A stretch of DNA of 64,000 nucleotides from Aliishimia sp039978895 (GTDB lineage Bacteria; Pseudomonadota; Alphaproteobacteria; Rhodobacterales; Rhodobacteraceae). Positions 18,559 through 27,182 of the stretch are shown piece by piece. Numbering within the stretch: position 1 is the stretch's first letter; every line of letters begins with the position of its first letter. The stretch is from contig JBDWAL010000057.1 of NCBI GenBank assembly GCA_039978895.1, positions 1 to 64,000 on the forward strand. Reading direction: 5' to 3'. The translations under genes were made by a program, and so were the position numbers. The notes beneath the pieces were generated by a model, which made no database searches, was not told where the DNA came from, and saw only the letters and a list, made by a program, of their open reading frames with translations.

Positions 18559-18924
18559 TTAGACAACGGCCATATCGCGCATCGAAATCAGGTTCACAAC
18601 GGCACCGTCGGCTGACATGACCGGAAGATCAGAGCGCCCGCAAGCCCGCATGACGCGGATAACTTGTTCAGTGTCCATCTCCCACGGGATGGCAGGCCCA
18701 GCGGGTGTCATCACCGAAGCAACCCTGCGCGTACCGACAGTATCCATCCCACGCGGCAAGGATTCCCGGCGCAAAACGCCGCAAGGGCCTTCTTTGGACA
18801 CCACCAACAGCGTCTCTGCATCCATCTTTTGCAGCATCGCATAAGCTTCCCGGACAGGTAAGTCCGGCGCAATAAGCGCAACACGCCTTTGCGCGATCAA
18901 GTCTGAAACACAAGTTGCCGTCAT
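18559..18924 (-). CDS. CBS-domain protein
   Basis: A 121-residue protein made of a single CBS pair (Bateman module): the first repeat is about residues 5-60 (VREAYAMLQKMDAETLLVV) and the second about 65-121 (VIRVMRACGRSDLPVM and ISMRDMAVV). Stand-alone CBS pairs usually bind adenine nucleotides and regulate a partner, but no partner is evident here. It faces rhaI tail to tail across 109 bases. Confidence 0.75.
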   Translation of the reverse strand: MTATCVSDLIAQRRVALIAPDLPVREAYAMLQKMDAETLLVVSKEGPCGVLRRESLPRGMDTVGTRRVASVMTPAGPAIPWEMDTEQVIRVMRACGRSDLPVMSADGAVVNLISMRDMAVV

Positions 18925-19651
18925 ATCCGTAGCCCCCAGATGGATGAGCCTAGAATGCCTTCAACTCGGGAGATTCGATAGTCAGGAATTCCCCACCTAA
19001 CACCTCAATTTCGTTCAAAATACGATCAAATTATCAAAACCTTGATCCATCACTGCATTCAGATCGTGGCCGCCCGGACTTTGTTGCAAAACAGTCAGAG
19101 TTCTATTTCCCTGCCGCACCTAAAAACTCAGTGAGCCCCACTTTGACCACGTGCTCGTATGCAAACTAGTTCGTAAGCTCGAAGCCCATTCCTTCTGGCC
19201 ACGGCCCAAAAGGTTGTTGCGCAAAAAACTAGGCTCTGGAGTTCGGCATCGCCTTTCAGTCGCCAAGTACCGCGCTGCGAAATGCTAGTAGGGAACCATG
19301 TAACCTAGTGGCGGATTGGCCCCGTCTTCGAACAATAAAATATGAGTTTCTGTTTCGTTTACTTACCTGATCATGGCATCCGGCAGGTCGCGCAAAAGGC
19401 CAGTTTGGCTGAACAAATGTTGAAAAAGGCTGCGCCCGGCGGTTCTTTCGATAAAAAACCAGTAACTTAAGTTGGCACTTTGGCACATATTTCGAGACTT
19501 TGGGAGGCAACGTGAGCCACGAACCCGCCACAGGATCATGGCCTTAAGCCCTATAGATAGGACTAACTGCTATCGAAATGGAGGGGTTCGCAGGCGCGAA
19601 ACGACACGTCTATTCACGTTCTTAGGGGAATTCAGACCCACGGGTCTGCTA
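18925..19651. other. Long intergenic region without a supported gene
   Basis: 727 bases between the CBS gene and tRNA-Leu. Reading frames here are short, lack ribosome binding sites and resemble nothing I know. A short palindrome CAGACCC-ac-GGGTCTG at 19633-19648 lies directly after the tRNA 3' end and may act in its termination or processing. The stretch may be decayed sequence. Confidence 0.4.
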
Positions 19652-19737
19652 TGGTGCGGTCGGAGAGACTCGAACTCTCACGGGTGTTACCCCACAGCGA
19701 CCTCAACGCTGCGCGTCTACCATTCCGCCACGACCGC
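19652..19737 (-). tRNA. tRNA-Leu (anticodon GAG)
   Basis: The minus strand reads GCGGTCG, a D arm, the anticodon stem CAGCG-TTGAGGT-CGCTG, a long class II variable arm, the T arm GAGAGTTCGAGTCTCTC, and the acceptor end CGACCGC-A-CCA. The acceptor arms pair fully and CCA is encoded. The anticodon GAG with a long variable arm identifies leucine. Confidence 0.95.
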
Positions 19738-19847
19738 ACGTCAGTGTCATGTAGACAGAGCGCGGTATAGCCATCTGCCGCAACGTTGAAAAGACCCAAT
19801 TTGCATCCCATCTTGCATTTACCCCTGCCAGGCCCAAACTCTCACTC

Positions 19848-20531
19848 ATGACACAATCAGATTCAGACCAAACTATGTTCCAATCCCCCGACCTTGTTGT
19901 TCAAGTCGATATCATTTCCGATGTGATGTGCCCTTGGTGCATCGTGGGTTTCAAACAGCTGGAAATGGCTTTGGGTCAAACGGGAATTGGCGCGCGGGTC
20001 AGATGGCATCCCTTTGAGCTCAATCCGGATATGGGCCCAGACGGCGAAAACACGGCAGATCACATTATGCGCAAATATGGGACCAGTCGCGCGCAATCCA
20101 AAGAGGCACGTGCGCAATTGAAAGACATCGGCCAAGCACTTGGCTTTGCATTCAATTTCTCGGCAGACAGCCGCATTGTGAACAGTTTCAAAGCACATCA
20201 ATTGCTAGATTACGCCGCCACAAAAGGTCTGCAACACCCTTTGAAACTCGCCCTGTTCAAAGCGCATTTCACCGAAGGACGTGATGTTTCATGTCAAACT
20301 GTGTTGCTGGAGGTTGCCGCGGCGAACGGCCTAGAGGCTGCTGAAGTCGAAACCGTTTTAGCCCAAGACCGCCACGCAAAAGCAGTCCGTGCGCAAGAGC
20401 GGGTTTGGGCACAAAATGGAATTTCCGGTGTGCCGACAATGATCTTCAACGAAAAATTCGTGTTAACAGGCGCTCAGGGTCCGCAAGCCTATGCACATGT
20501 TTTGCAAGATGTGCTGAGCGGCGAAACGTAA
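19848..20531 (+). CDS. DsbA-family oxidoreductase, FrnE-like
   Basis: A 227-residue protein of the FrnE/2-hydroxychromene-2-carboxylate isomerase branch of the thioredoxin fold. The redox motif CPWC is in ISDVMCPWCIVGFKQLE at about residues 27-43, followed by the usual helical insertion. The C-terminal half has GISGVPTMIFNEKFVLTGAQ with the cis-proline Gly-Val-Pro-Thr. There is no signal peptide, so it is cytoplasmic, as FrnE proteins are. The exact start is uncertain because a second Met is ten residues in and neither has a good ribosome binding site. Confidence 0.85.
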   Translation: MTQSDSDQTMFQSPDLVVQVDIISDVMCPWCIVGFKQLEMALGQTGIGARVRWHPFELNPDMGPDGENTADHIMRKYGTSRAQSKEARAQLKDIGQALGFAFNFSADSRIVNSFKAHQLLDYAATKGLQHPLKLALFKAHFTEGRDVSCQTVLLEVAAANGLEAAEVETVLAQDRHAKAVRAQERVWAQNGISGVPTMIFNEKFVLTGAQGPQAYAHVLQDVLSGET

Positions 20532-20535
20532 CCAG

Positions 20536-21018
20536 CTATACGCGCCACAGCTTGAACCGAAACGTGACGATCAACAAAATGATCAGCATGATCACAAATC
20601 CTTGCGTGGCGAAGCCATCAAAGACCCAATTGCTTAGGAACCGCCCCGGTATCAAAGTGAACGTTCCCGCAACACCCAACCCCCAAAACGCGTTTTGCCG
20701 CAACAACCTTGCGTGCAAAGCAATGTTCCCCCGACGCGCAGCAAGTATCGCAGAATAAAGGCCAAACAAAACCCAAGCTGACAGCAAGTGGATTGGACTA
20801 AATGGGCCGATCAACCGGATATCATTTATCCCAAAACTACTAAGCGCCGTTACGGCCATCGCGATAACCCAAACGTAGCCAAACCTTTTGTGCAATCGAT
20901 CCCCACGCCTTCGAACAAATTGCACAGGCGTCAAAACAACGGACGTGAGCGCTGCAATGATATGAATTTGTGTCACAAGCGGCATGGTTGCAAAAGTCTC
21001 TGGCATTGCGTGTCTCAT
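20536..21018 (-). CDS. DUF2306-type membrane protein
   Basis: A protein of about 160 residues with four hydrophobic segments. The opening IHIIAALTSVVLTPVQFVRRRG followed by LHKRFGYVWVIAMAV is typical of the DUF2306 family of predicted membrane proteins of unknown function. Several Met codons precede the first membrane segment (at 21057, 21018, 21006 and 20985); 21018 is chosen only because AGG is close upstream. It is divergent from the LytTR regulator and ends five bases from the FrnE-like gene. Confidence 0.7.
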   Translation of the reverse strand: MRHAMPETFATMPLVTQIHIIAALTSVVLTPVQFVRRRGDRLHKRFGYVWVIAMAVTALSSFGINDIRLIGPFSPIHLLSAWVLFGLYSAILAARRGNIALHARLLRQNAFWGLGVAGTFTLIPGRFLSNWVFDGFATQGFVIMLIILLIVTFRFKLWRV

Positions 21019-21101
21019 CCTGTATTGCTGGGCTGCACTTACGCCATGCCAGCTCAAACAACGTGCCGCGAGAACACTTGCGTCAACTCAAGGGAAACTG
21101 C

Positions 21102-21875
21102 GTGAAACGACCGTTCTTGCAATTCGCGAAGCACGAAATACAGCGCTTCTTTGCACCACGCGGCGTTTGGGTTGCCACTGTGGCAGCGGGTGTCTTGCTT
21201 GGCATCATAGGACCATTTGGGACTGACACCTCAATTGGGGTCGCACCGCGTATCTTATATTGGATACTGGTCGCAAGCCTCACATTCTTGACCGGGACAG
21301 TGCTTGGCACCTATTTTATCCAACGCGGGGACGCTTCGGGGTGGCCAAGATGGCTAAGCATAATATGTGCAACTGTGGTGAGCGGCACGGTCATCTTTCT
21401 CGAAATACTCGGCACAGGGCTAATTCTTTTTCAGAGCCTCCCGAAAACTATCACTCTGACTTTCCTCGCAACGAATATCTATATCGCGGTAGGCGTGATC
21501 ACGATCACCTATGAGATGCTCGCACCAAATTTGCCGGCTGTTGAAAAACCTCCGCGATTGCTGGAACGTCTGCCGCAGCAAAAACGTGGTGCGTTGATTT
21601 CGATCTCGGTCTCGGATCACTATGTAAACGTGACGACAACTCTTGGCACACAGATGATCTTGCTGCGTTTCGGCGATGCCATTGTTGAGACGGCCCCGAC
21701 GCCAGGGATGCAAATTCACCGGTCCCATTGGGTCGCTTTGGACCAGATCAAATCCATCCAACGCAAAAACGGAAAAACATATGTGGAACTGCCCGACGAT
21801 CAAAGGCTTCCTGTCTCGCGCACATACCTGCCCATCTTGAAAGACGCCGGCTTTATGCCCAAAAGTAGCGCATGA
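21102..21875 (+). CDS. Membrane-anchored LytTR transcriptional regulator
   Basis: A 257-residue protein. Residues about 15-135 form an N-terminal membrane module with about four hydrophobic segments, and residues about 155-255 form a LytTR DNA-binding domain, with VSDHYVNVTTTLGTQMILLR, QIHRSHWVALDQIKSI and LPVSRTYLP. No receiver domain is present, so the membrane part is probably the sensor. The GTG at 21102 is chosen because AAGGGA lies six bases upstream; the frame extends to 20970 but overlaps the divergent gene. Its stop overlaps the lipB start as ATGA. Confidence 0.8.
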   Translation: MKRPFLQFAKHEIQRFFAPRGVWVATVAAGVLLGIIGPFGTDTSIGVAPRILYWILVASLTFLTGTVLGTYFIQRGDASGWPRWLSIICATVVSGTVIFLEILGTGLILFQSLPKTITLTFLATNIYIAVGVITITYEMLAPNLPAVEKPPRLLERLPQQKRGALISISVSDHYVNVTTTLGTQMILLRFGDAIVETAPTPGMQIHRSHWVALDQIKSIQRKNGKTYVELPDDQRLPVSRTYLPILKDAGFMPKSSA

Positions 21876-22537
21876 ACATTGAGTGGATCACAACAGACGG
21901 GCTGACAAATTACAAAGACGCTCTCGCCTTTATGGAAACCCGAGCCAACGCCATCGCCGCGGGCGACGCCCCTGAATGCATTTGGCTGCTTGAACACCCA
22001 CCACTTTATACAGCCGGAACATCTGCCAAGCTTGAAGATCTCGTCGAGCCGGACCGTTTTCCCGTGTTTGAAGCCCGGCGCGGAGGTCAATACACCTACC
22101 ATGGCCCCGGGCAACGCGTCGTTTACGTCATGCTCGATGTGGGCAAGCGCGGACGAGATGTGCGTGCCTTCGTGCAACAATTGGAAGCTTGGGTGATCGC
22201 AACCTTGGATCAATTCAATATCAAAGGGGAAATCCGAGAAGGACGTGTTGGCGTCTGGGTTGCCCGCCCAGAAAAACCGCCACACCCCAACGGATCGATG
22301 AGCGAAGACAAAATTGCCGCAATCGGTATACGCCTTCGCAAATGGGTGAGCTTTCACGGAATTTCGATCAACGTAGAACCCGATCTAGAGCATTTTTCGG
22401 GAATCGTGCCATGTGGGATCACAGAACACGGTGTCACAAGCCTAGTCGACCTTGGCCTACCAGTCAGCTTGGCAGACGTAGATGTGGCTTTGAAGGTTAG
22501 TTTTGAGGACGTGTTTTCATCCCGAAACGAGAACTGA
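21872..22537 (+). CDS. lipB: Lipoyl(octanoyl) transferase
   Basis: A 221-residue LipB that moves octanoyl groups from acyl carrier protein to the lipoyl domains of 2-oxoacid dehydrogenases and GcvH. Family motifs are LLEHPPLYTAGTSA, RGGQYTYHGPGQ and IAAIGIRLRKWVSFHG, with the catalytic cysteine Cys181 in SGIVPCGITEHGVTSL; the conserved lysine is in the third motif. It is translationally coupled to the LytTR gene upstream, an unusual partner for a housekeeping enzyme. Confidence 0.95.
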   Translation: MNIEWITTDGLTNYKDALAFMETRANAIAAGDAPECIWLLEHPPLYTAGTSAKLEDLVEPDRFPVFEARRGGQYTYHGPGQRVVYVMLDVGKRGRDVRAFVQQLEAWVIATLDQFNIKGEIREGRVGVWVARPEKPPHPNGSMSEDKIAAIGIRLRKWVSFHGISINVEPDLEHFSGIVPCGITEHGVTSLVDLGLPVSLADVDVALKVSFEDVFSSRNEN

Positions 22538-22749
22538 GCTGATCGACAAAGCAACTCACCACCAGTGATTTTAACCCGATCCTAAGACTGATATGTTTCG
22601 ACGAAATTTGGCACCGTCGGGGCCAATTCTTGCATCATTATGCAATCATCCTTGGGAATTGCTCGAACATGCGACACTTAACCCCGGCATCCACTCGCAT
22701 CGCCCATTGATCGGCACGCCAAGAGGACCTAAAACCGCAAGGAATCCGA

Positions 22750-22772
22750 GCGCACCCCTGAAACAGGTGCGC
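22750..22772 (+). promoter_or_regulatory. Hairpin in the ctaD leader
   Basis: GCGCA pairs with TGCGC and, after a CC bulge, CCTG pairs with CAGG around an AAA loop. It ends 14 bases before the AGGAGG ribosome binding site (22786-22791) of ctaD. It may stabilise the message or tune translation; there is no T run. Confidence 0.45.
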
Positions 22773-22800
22773 CGTCCAACACCATAGGAGGCACCCACGC

Positions 22801-24474
22801 ATGGCAGACGCAGCCATCCACGGGCACGAACATGAAGACACACGAAGCTTTTTCGTGCGTTGGTTCATGTCGACCAACCACAAAGATATCGGCATTCTCT
22901 ACCTGATTACCTCGGCACTCGCTGGGTTCATTTCGGTGGCGTTTACCGTTTATATGCGCATGGAACTCGCTGATCCCGGCGTGCAATACATGTGTATGGA
23001 AGGCGCTCGCCTCACAGCCGCTGCCGTTGGGGAATGTACCCCGAACGGTCACCTCTGGAACGTGCTGATCACTGGCCACGGCATTTTGATGATGTTTTTC
23101 GTGGTTATTCCGGCGCTCTTCGGCGGATTTGGCAACTATTTCATGCCGTTGCAAATTGGCGCACCGGATATGGCCTTCCCACGCATGAACAACCTGTCCT
23201 ACTGGATGTATGTTGCTGGTACGATGCTCGCAGTCTGCTCGCTGCTTGCACCAGGTGGCAATGACCAAGCTGGGTCAGGCGTTGGCTGGGTACTTTATCC
23301 TCCGCTGTCGACCAATGAATCCGGCATGTCCATGGACCTCGCGATCTTCGCTGTACACGTCTCCGGCGCGTCCTCGATCCTTGGTGCGATCAATATGATC
23401 ACGACATTCTTGAACATGCGTGCCCCTGGCATGACCCTGTTTAAAGTGCCGTTGTTCGCTTGGTCGATTTTTGTGACAAGCTGGTTGATCTTGCTGTCTT
23501 TGCCGGTTTTGGCGGGCGCGATCACAATGCTCTTGATGGATCGAAACTTCGGTTTCACATTCTTTGATCCAGCAGGCGGTGGTGACCCGGTCTTATACCA
23601 GCACATCTTGTGGTTCTTTGGCCACCCGGAAGTGTACATCATCATCCTGCCCGGCTTCGGTATCATCAGCCACGTGATTGCAACCTTCTCTCGCAAACCA
23701 GTCTTTGGCTACCTGCCGATGGTTTGGGCATTGATCGCAATTGGAGCCCTCGGCTTTGTTGTGTGGGCACACCACATGTACACAGTCGGTATGTCGCTGA
23801 ACCAGCAAGCCTATTTCATGCTGGCTACGATGGTTATCGCGGTGCCGACAGGTGTGAAGGTGTTCTCATGGATTGCGACAATGTGGGGCGGCTCAATCGA
23901 GTTCAAAACCCCGATGTTGTGGGCCTTTGGCTTCTTGTTCCTCTTCACTGTTGGTGGCGTCACCGGCATCGTATTGAGCCAAGCCGCCGTGGACCGCTAT
24001 TATCACGATACCTACTATGTCGTGGCGCACTTCCACTACGTGATGAGCCTTGGCGCTGTGTTCGCAATCTTTTCGGGGATCTACTTTTATTTCCCCAAGA
24101 TGACAGGACGCATGTACCCTGAATGGGCTGGAAAGCTGCACTTCTGGGCGATGTTTATCGGTGCAAACCTGACATTCTTCCCGCAGCACTTCTTGGGTCG
24201 TCAAGGTATGCCACGCCGCTACATCGACTACCCTGAAGCGTTCGCTTACTGGAACGGCTGGTCCTCGCTTGGCGCGTACCTGTCTTTCATCAGCTTCTTG
24301 TTCTTCTTCGGTATCGTTGCTTGGACCCTGCTGCGCGGCGCACGCGTAACAGAGAACAACCCATGGAACGAGTACGCTGATACACTGGAATGGACCCTCC
24401 CGTGCCCTCCCCCGGAGCACACGTTTGAGCAGCTTCCAAAGCAAGAAGATTGGGACAAACAACCTTCGCACTAG
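22801..24474 (+). CDS. ctaD: Cytochrome c oxidase subunit I (aa3 type)
   Basis: A 557-residue haem-copper oxidase subunit I with about twelve membrane helices. Visible landmarks are FMSTNHKDIGILYL at the first helix, the haem a ligand region GHGILMMFF, the CuB site WFFGHPEVYIIILPGFG with its His-Tyr cross-link pair, HHMYTVGM, and AHFHYVMSLGAVF with the haem a3 and haem a histidines. It is the catalytic subunit of the proton-pumping terminal oxidase. It is monocistronic: a strong AGGAGG site in front and an intrinsic terminator behind. In Rhodobacter and Paracoccus ctaD likewise stands apart from ctaC and ctaE. Confidence 0.97.
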   Translation: MADAAIHGHEHEDTRSFFVRWFMSTNHKDIGILYLITSALAGFISVAFTVYMRMELADPGVQYMCMEGARLTAAAVGECTPNGHLWNVLITGHGILMMFFVVIPALFGGFGNYFMPLQIGAPDMAFPRMNNLSYWMYVAGTMLAVCSLLAPGGNDQAGSGVGWVLYPPLSTNESGMSMDLAIFAVHVSGASSILGAINMITTFLNMRAPGMTLFKVPLFAWSIFVTSWLILLSLPVLAGAITMLLMDRNFGFTFFDPAGGGDPVLYQHILWFFGHPEVYIIILPGFGIISHVIATFSRKPVFGYLPMVWALIAIGALGFVVWAHHMYTVGMSLNQQAYFMLATMVIAVPTGVKVFSWIATMWGGSIEFKTPMLWAFGFLFLFTVGGVTGIVLSQAAVDRYYHDTYYVVAHFHYVMSLGAVFAIFSGIYFYFPKMTGRMYPEWAGKLHFWAMFIGANLTFFPQHFLGRQGMPRRYIDYPEAFAYWNGWSSLGAYLSFISFLFFFGIVAWTLLRGARVTENNPWNEYADTLEWTLPCPPPEHTFEQLPKQEDWDKQPSH

Positions 24475-24496
24475 CGTTGGTGTAAAGCAAAATTCT

Positions 24497-24530
24497 AAAG
24501 GCCCCGACGTTAATTCGGGGCCTTTTTTGT
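24497..24530 (+). terminator. Intrinsic terminator of ctaD
   Basis: A perfect eight-pair stem GGCCCCGA / TCGGGGCC with a seven-base loop, followed by six T residues, 23 bases after the ctaD stop codon. Confidence 0.95.
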
Positions 24531-24920
24531 TTCTGCTATCCAAGTTTAATGTGTATTTGGCCAAGATGCCCATTTTTTAAATGACAACATCTGGCACCGA
24601 ACGCAGGTCCATCATCGTTTCTACGATCCTCAGCCTCGCACGACTGCGCAGTCTACGTGCGGCGTGTCCTTCCTGAATTTCGAGGCTACGGGTCCCTGTC
24701 CAAGGCAATGAATTTTCGCCCAATCGCATCTCACGATCAAACTTGGATATTCATTTCGCCGTCTACTAACTTCAGGAATTTGCGCATAAGTTCTAGACGA
24801 TGCATCGCGCCACGCTCGCCCTTTTAAACTGACCTTAGATGGCGATACATTTCGCCACAGATCGCTTTCCTTGAGCGCAGATATCTAGCCCCGGAACATC
24901 AGGTCCGCTAAACTCCTTCC
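24531..24920. other. Intergenic region, nothing recognisable
   Basis: 390 bases between the ctaD terminator and the DUF2244 gene. No open frame with a ribosome binding site, no repeat and no RNA structure stands out. It should contain the promoter of the DUF2244 gene. Confidence 0.4.
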
Positions 24921-25409
24921 ATGCCTTACCGTTGGACCACCAATCATAATGACCCCGTGCAGCGGATGCGTTTGTGGCCACACGAATCCTTGCCAGCAAA
25001 AGGCATGGCCGCAGTTGTATTAACGACGTTCATTCTGATCCTACTTCCGACCATTCCCTTGCTGGGGTCACCTGTTTTATGGGGGCTTTTACCGTTCTTG
25101 ATGCTCGCGGTCTGGGGCATTTATTTCGCGCTGCAAAGGAATCACAAAGCTCGTCAGATCGTCGAAATTCTGACACTTGATGGCGACGAGGCGCGCTTGG
25201 TGCGCACGAACCCCAAAGGGGACACGCAAGAATGGGACTGCAACCGTTATTGGGTCAAAGTGACCAAATATGAAAGCGAAGGACCGATGCCCCACTACGT
25301 GACGCTAAGGGGCAAAGGACGAGAAGTCGAAATCGGTGCATTCTTGAGTGAAGAAGAGCGCATAGCCCTTTTTGACGACCTTAGTCGTGCACTAGCACTT
25401 CCAAATTGA
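24921..25409 (+). CDS. DUF2244 membrane protein
   Basis: A 162-residue inner-membrane protein with two adjacent hydrophobic segments (about residues 29-47 and 49-69) and a soluble C-terminal domain including LDGDEARLVRTNPKG and GREVEIGAFLSEEER. This is the layout of the DUF2244 family, common in alphaproteobacteria and often found near cytochrome oxidase genes. Its function is unknown. Confidence 0.8.
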   Translation: MPYRWTTNHNDPVQRMRLWPHESLPAKGMAAVVLTTFILILLPTIPLLGSPVLWGLLPFLMLAVWGIYFALQRNHKARQIVEILTLDGDEARLVRTNPKGDTQEWDCNRYWVKVTKYESEGPMPHYVTLRGKGREVEIGAFLSEEERIALFDDLSRALALPN

Positions 25410-25488
25410 AGTTCAGTTGCAAATCCAAAAACCGTTATGTGCAGCCCAGTTAGCTTCAGTTGTTACTTCGGACACTGCGAGGTTTTTT

Positions 25489-25563
25489 TGGAGCGGGCGG
25501 AGGGAATCGAACCCTCATCTTCAGTTTGGAAAACTGAGGTCTTAACCATTACACAACGCCCGC
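25489..25563 (-). tRNA. tRNA-Gly (anticodon TCC)
   Basis: The minus strand reads acceptor GCGGGCG, D arm, anticodon stem-loop TCAGT-TTTCCAA-ACTGA, T arm GAGGGTTCGATTCCCTC, acceptor CGCCCGC, discriminator T and encoded CCA. The cloverleaf pairs without mismatches in the acceptor and T stems. Confidence 0.95.
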
Positions 25564-26162
25564 TCTACAAGATGTGGTAGTATTTGATCGGTATCTGGGC
25601 GTCAAGTACGGCATTCCTAACCCAGTGAAAAATTTGAGACGTTTCCTCCGCGGCCACCTACATCTGCTGACAAGGCCAGCAGGGCAAGGCACGCTTTTCA
25701 TGCGACAGGCACTTTGAGGGCTCTCGGTGGTGATCATTGGACAATCGACTTTTTGGTGGCGATCAGTCTTGGCACGCCCCCGCAAAACTGTCCTGGCACG
25801 ACTCCTCCAGGATACTCAGAGACGGATTTCCATAGCGTATTCAGAAACCCATATCCTAACTTTGGGCAGAAGCGCGTAGCAGTGTTCGCTTTAGACACAC
25901 CTGTTCAGTCTCACGCTCAATCGACGAGCGCGTTCTTTAAATGCGATTTTACCGCCCTCCAGAACGTCGCAAACCGCTTCTCGGGTTTCTGCGTTTTCTA
26001 AACCGACGGGTAATTAGGTAATTTCGGGCAATTGAGAACCCATAAGTTCTGACGTTGAGGGAGATCATGGCATTTAGAAGTAGTGCCAACGAATTAGTTG
26101 CGGCATAGCAATCGCGCTTTTTTCTGGCTCTTTACCGAACTCGCGGCAGTTGGGGCCTTCTG
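25564..26162. other. Intergenic region without a supported gene
   Basis: 599 bases between tRNA-Gly and the yjfM-like gene. An open frame of 95 codons (25714-26001) has no ribosome binding site and no family resemblance. A 13-codon frame at 26067-26108 starts MAFRSSANELVAA after GAGGGAGATC and could be a very small ORF, but nothing else supports it. Confidence 0.35.
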
Positions 26163-26723
26163 TTATCCTCCAAAGCTGCCGCTACGAGAGCCGAAACCAC
26201 CACGTGATGCAACGGTTGTCCGTGTTTGTATGCGTGGAGGGGCTTGTTTTACAGCTGGATTATACCGTTGGATGCTGCTTCGCGTGGTGCCATATCGACC
26301 GTTGTTCATAAGCGAGAGGTATCCACCACCCGTCGTGTAGTAGCGGCGGCTTTCTCGTTCACCATAAACCGGGCGCACCAAATCCGCGACAACAGCGCCA
26401 GCGATTGCCCCCGTCACAAAATACCCGACAGGGATCGGTGAGGAGAAATCCTGTGTTTCTTGCGACATCGTATTACACGCATTTTTCCCATGCTGGCTTT
26501 CGCACAATGCTAGCGTATTGTAACGCGGCCCCGCTGCGAGATGGATGCGTTGCCCCTCGTCCAGCAATGGCGTGCAGTCAGCGTCTGGTACCAATGCGGC
26601 CTGTTCGCATTCCGCGACACTGCGGTAGACATCGCCTTCCGTGTCAATTTTCTCTTCGCATGCAGTCAAGACCATCGCGGCCGACGCCATCGTCAACAAG
26701 GTAACAGAGCGGGAACGTTTCAT
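26163..26723 (-). CDS. yjfM: DUF1190 lipoprotein (YjfM/YgiB family)
   Basis: A 186-residue predicted lipoprotein: signal peptide ending AMVLTAC with the lipidated Cys at about residue 22, then VYRSVAECEQAALVPDADC, characteristic of DUF1190. The C-terminal third is low in complexity and rich in Gly, Arg, Ser and Tyr. The start at 26723 has GGAGA seven bases upstream. It is the last gene of the leftward operon (channel, yjfK, yjfL, yjfM). Family function unknown; the protein is expected at the outer membrane. Confidence 0.85.
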   Translation of the reverse strand: MKRSRSVTLLTMASAAMVLTACEEKIDTEGDVYRSVAECEQAALVPDADCTPLLDEGQRIHLAAGPRYNTLALCESQHGKNACNTMSQETQDFSSPIPVGYFVTGAIAGAVVADLVRPVYGERESRRYYTTGGGYLSLMNNGRYGTTRSSIQRYNPAVKQAPPRIQTRTTVASRGGFGSRSGSFGG

Positions 26724-26751
26724 ATATGATTTCTCCAATCTGTCATTTGTA

Positions 26752-27162
26752 TCAATACGTCATGCAAGCAGCATTCAACAAACCAACGGTAACCGAAACA
26801 CCTGCCAATTTGATGCTCACCGCAATTTCGCCTTTTGTAATTCGTTCAGCGACAAGAGGGTAAAACCGGCGAAAAACTTGGTAGACAAGCAACTGCGCGA
26901 TGCCCGCGACGATTCCCCAGATTACAAAATCCACAAGGTTTACGGAATTGGCCGCGGCACTCGCAAGCGGCAACGAAAACCCAAGGAATGCAGCGCTAAA
27001 TACAACGGAAGCCGCCACGTTATCTTCTTTGATCAGGGCAACTTCGTCGGTGGGCGTCATCCGCATGTAAATTGCCATGAAGACCAAAAGCAGCGCCAAT
27101 GATGTCGCAAAATACATCAAAAATGGAAGAATACCTGCAAGAGTGTAAAGTATGCTTTGCAT
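26752..27162 (-). CDS. yjfL: DUF350 membrane protein (YjfL)
   Basis: A 136-residue inner-membrane protein with four hydrophobic segments, including FLMYFATSLALLLVFMAIY and AAFLGFSLPLASAAANSVNL. This matches the DUF350/YjfL family of four-helix membrane proteins. The function is unknown. It sits 20 bases after yjfK and 28 before yjfM. Confidence 0.87.
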   Translation of the reverse strand: MQSILYTLAGILPFLMYFATSLALLLVFMAIYMRMTPTDEVALIKEDNVAASVVFSAAFLGFSLPLASAAANSVNLVDFVIWGIVAGIAQLLVYQVFRRFYPLVAERITKGEIAVSIKLAGVSVTVGLLNAACMTY

Positions 27163-27182
27163 CGGATTATCCTATGTCTGGT

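Noticed and set aside
19077..19092. GACTTTGTTGCAAAAC resembling the GGCTCTGTTGCAAA end of IS6-type elements
   Set aside because: Only one imperfect copy, no opposing repeat and no transposase remnant nearby.
20970..21101. N-terminal extension of the LytTR protein
   Set aside because: It overlaps the divergent DUF2306 gene and lacks a ribosome binding site, while GTG at 21102 has AAGGGA at correct spacing.
23893..24573. Minus-strand 226-codon frame across the end of ctaD
   Set aside because: Antisense to ctaD and running through its intrinsic terminator; no family resemblance.
25714..26001. 95-codon frame in the gap after tRNA-Gly
   Set aside because: No ribosome binding site, no recognisable domain, composition like noncoding DNA.
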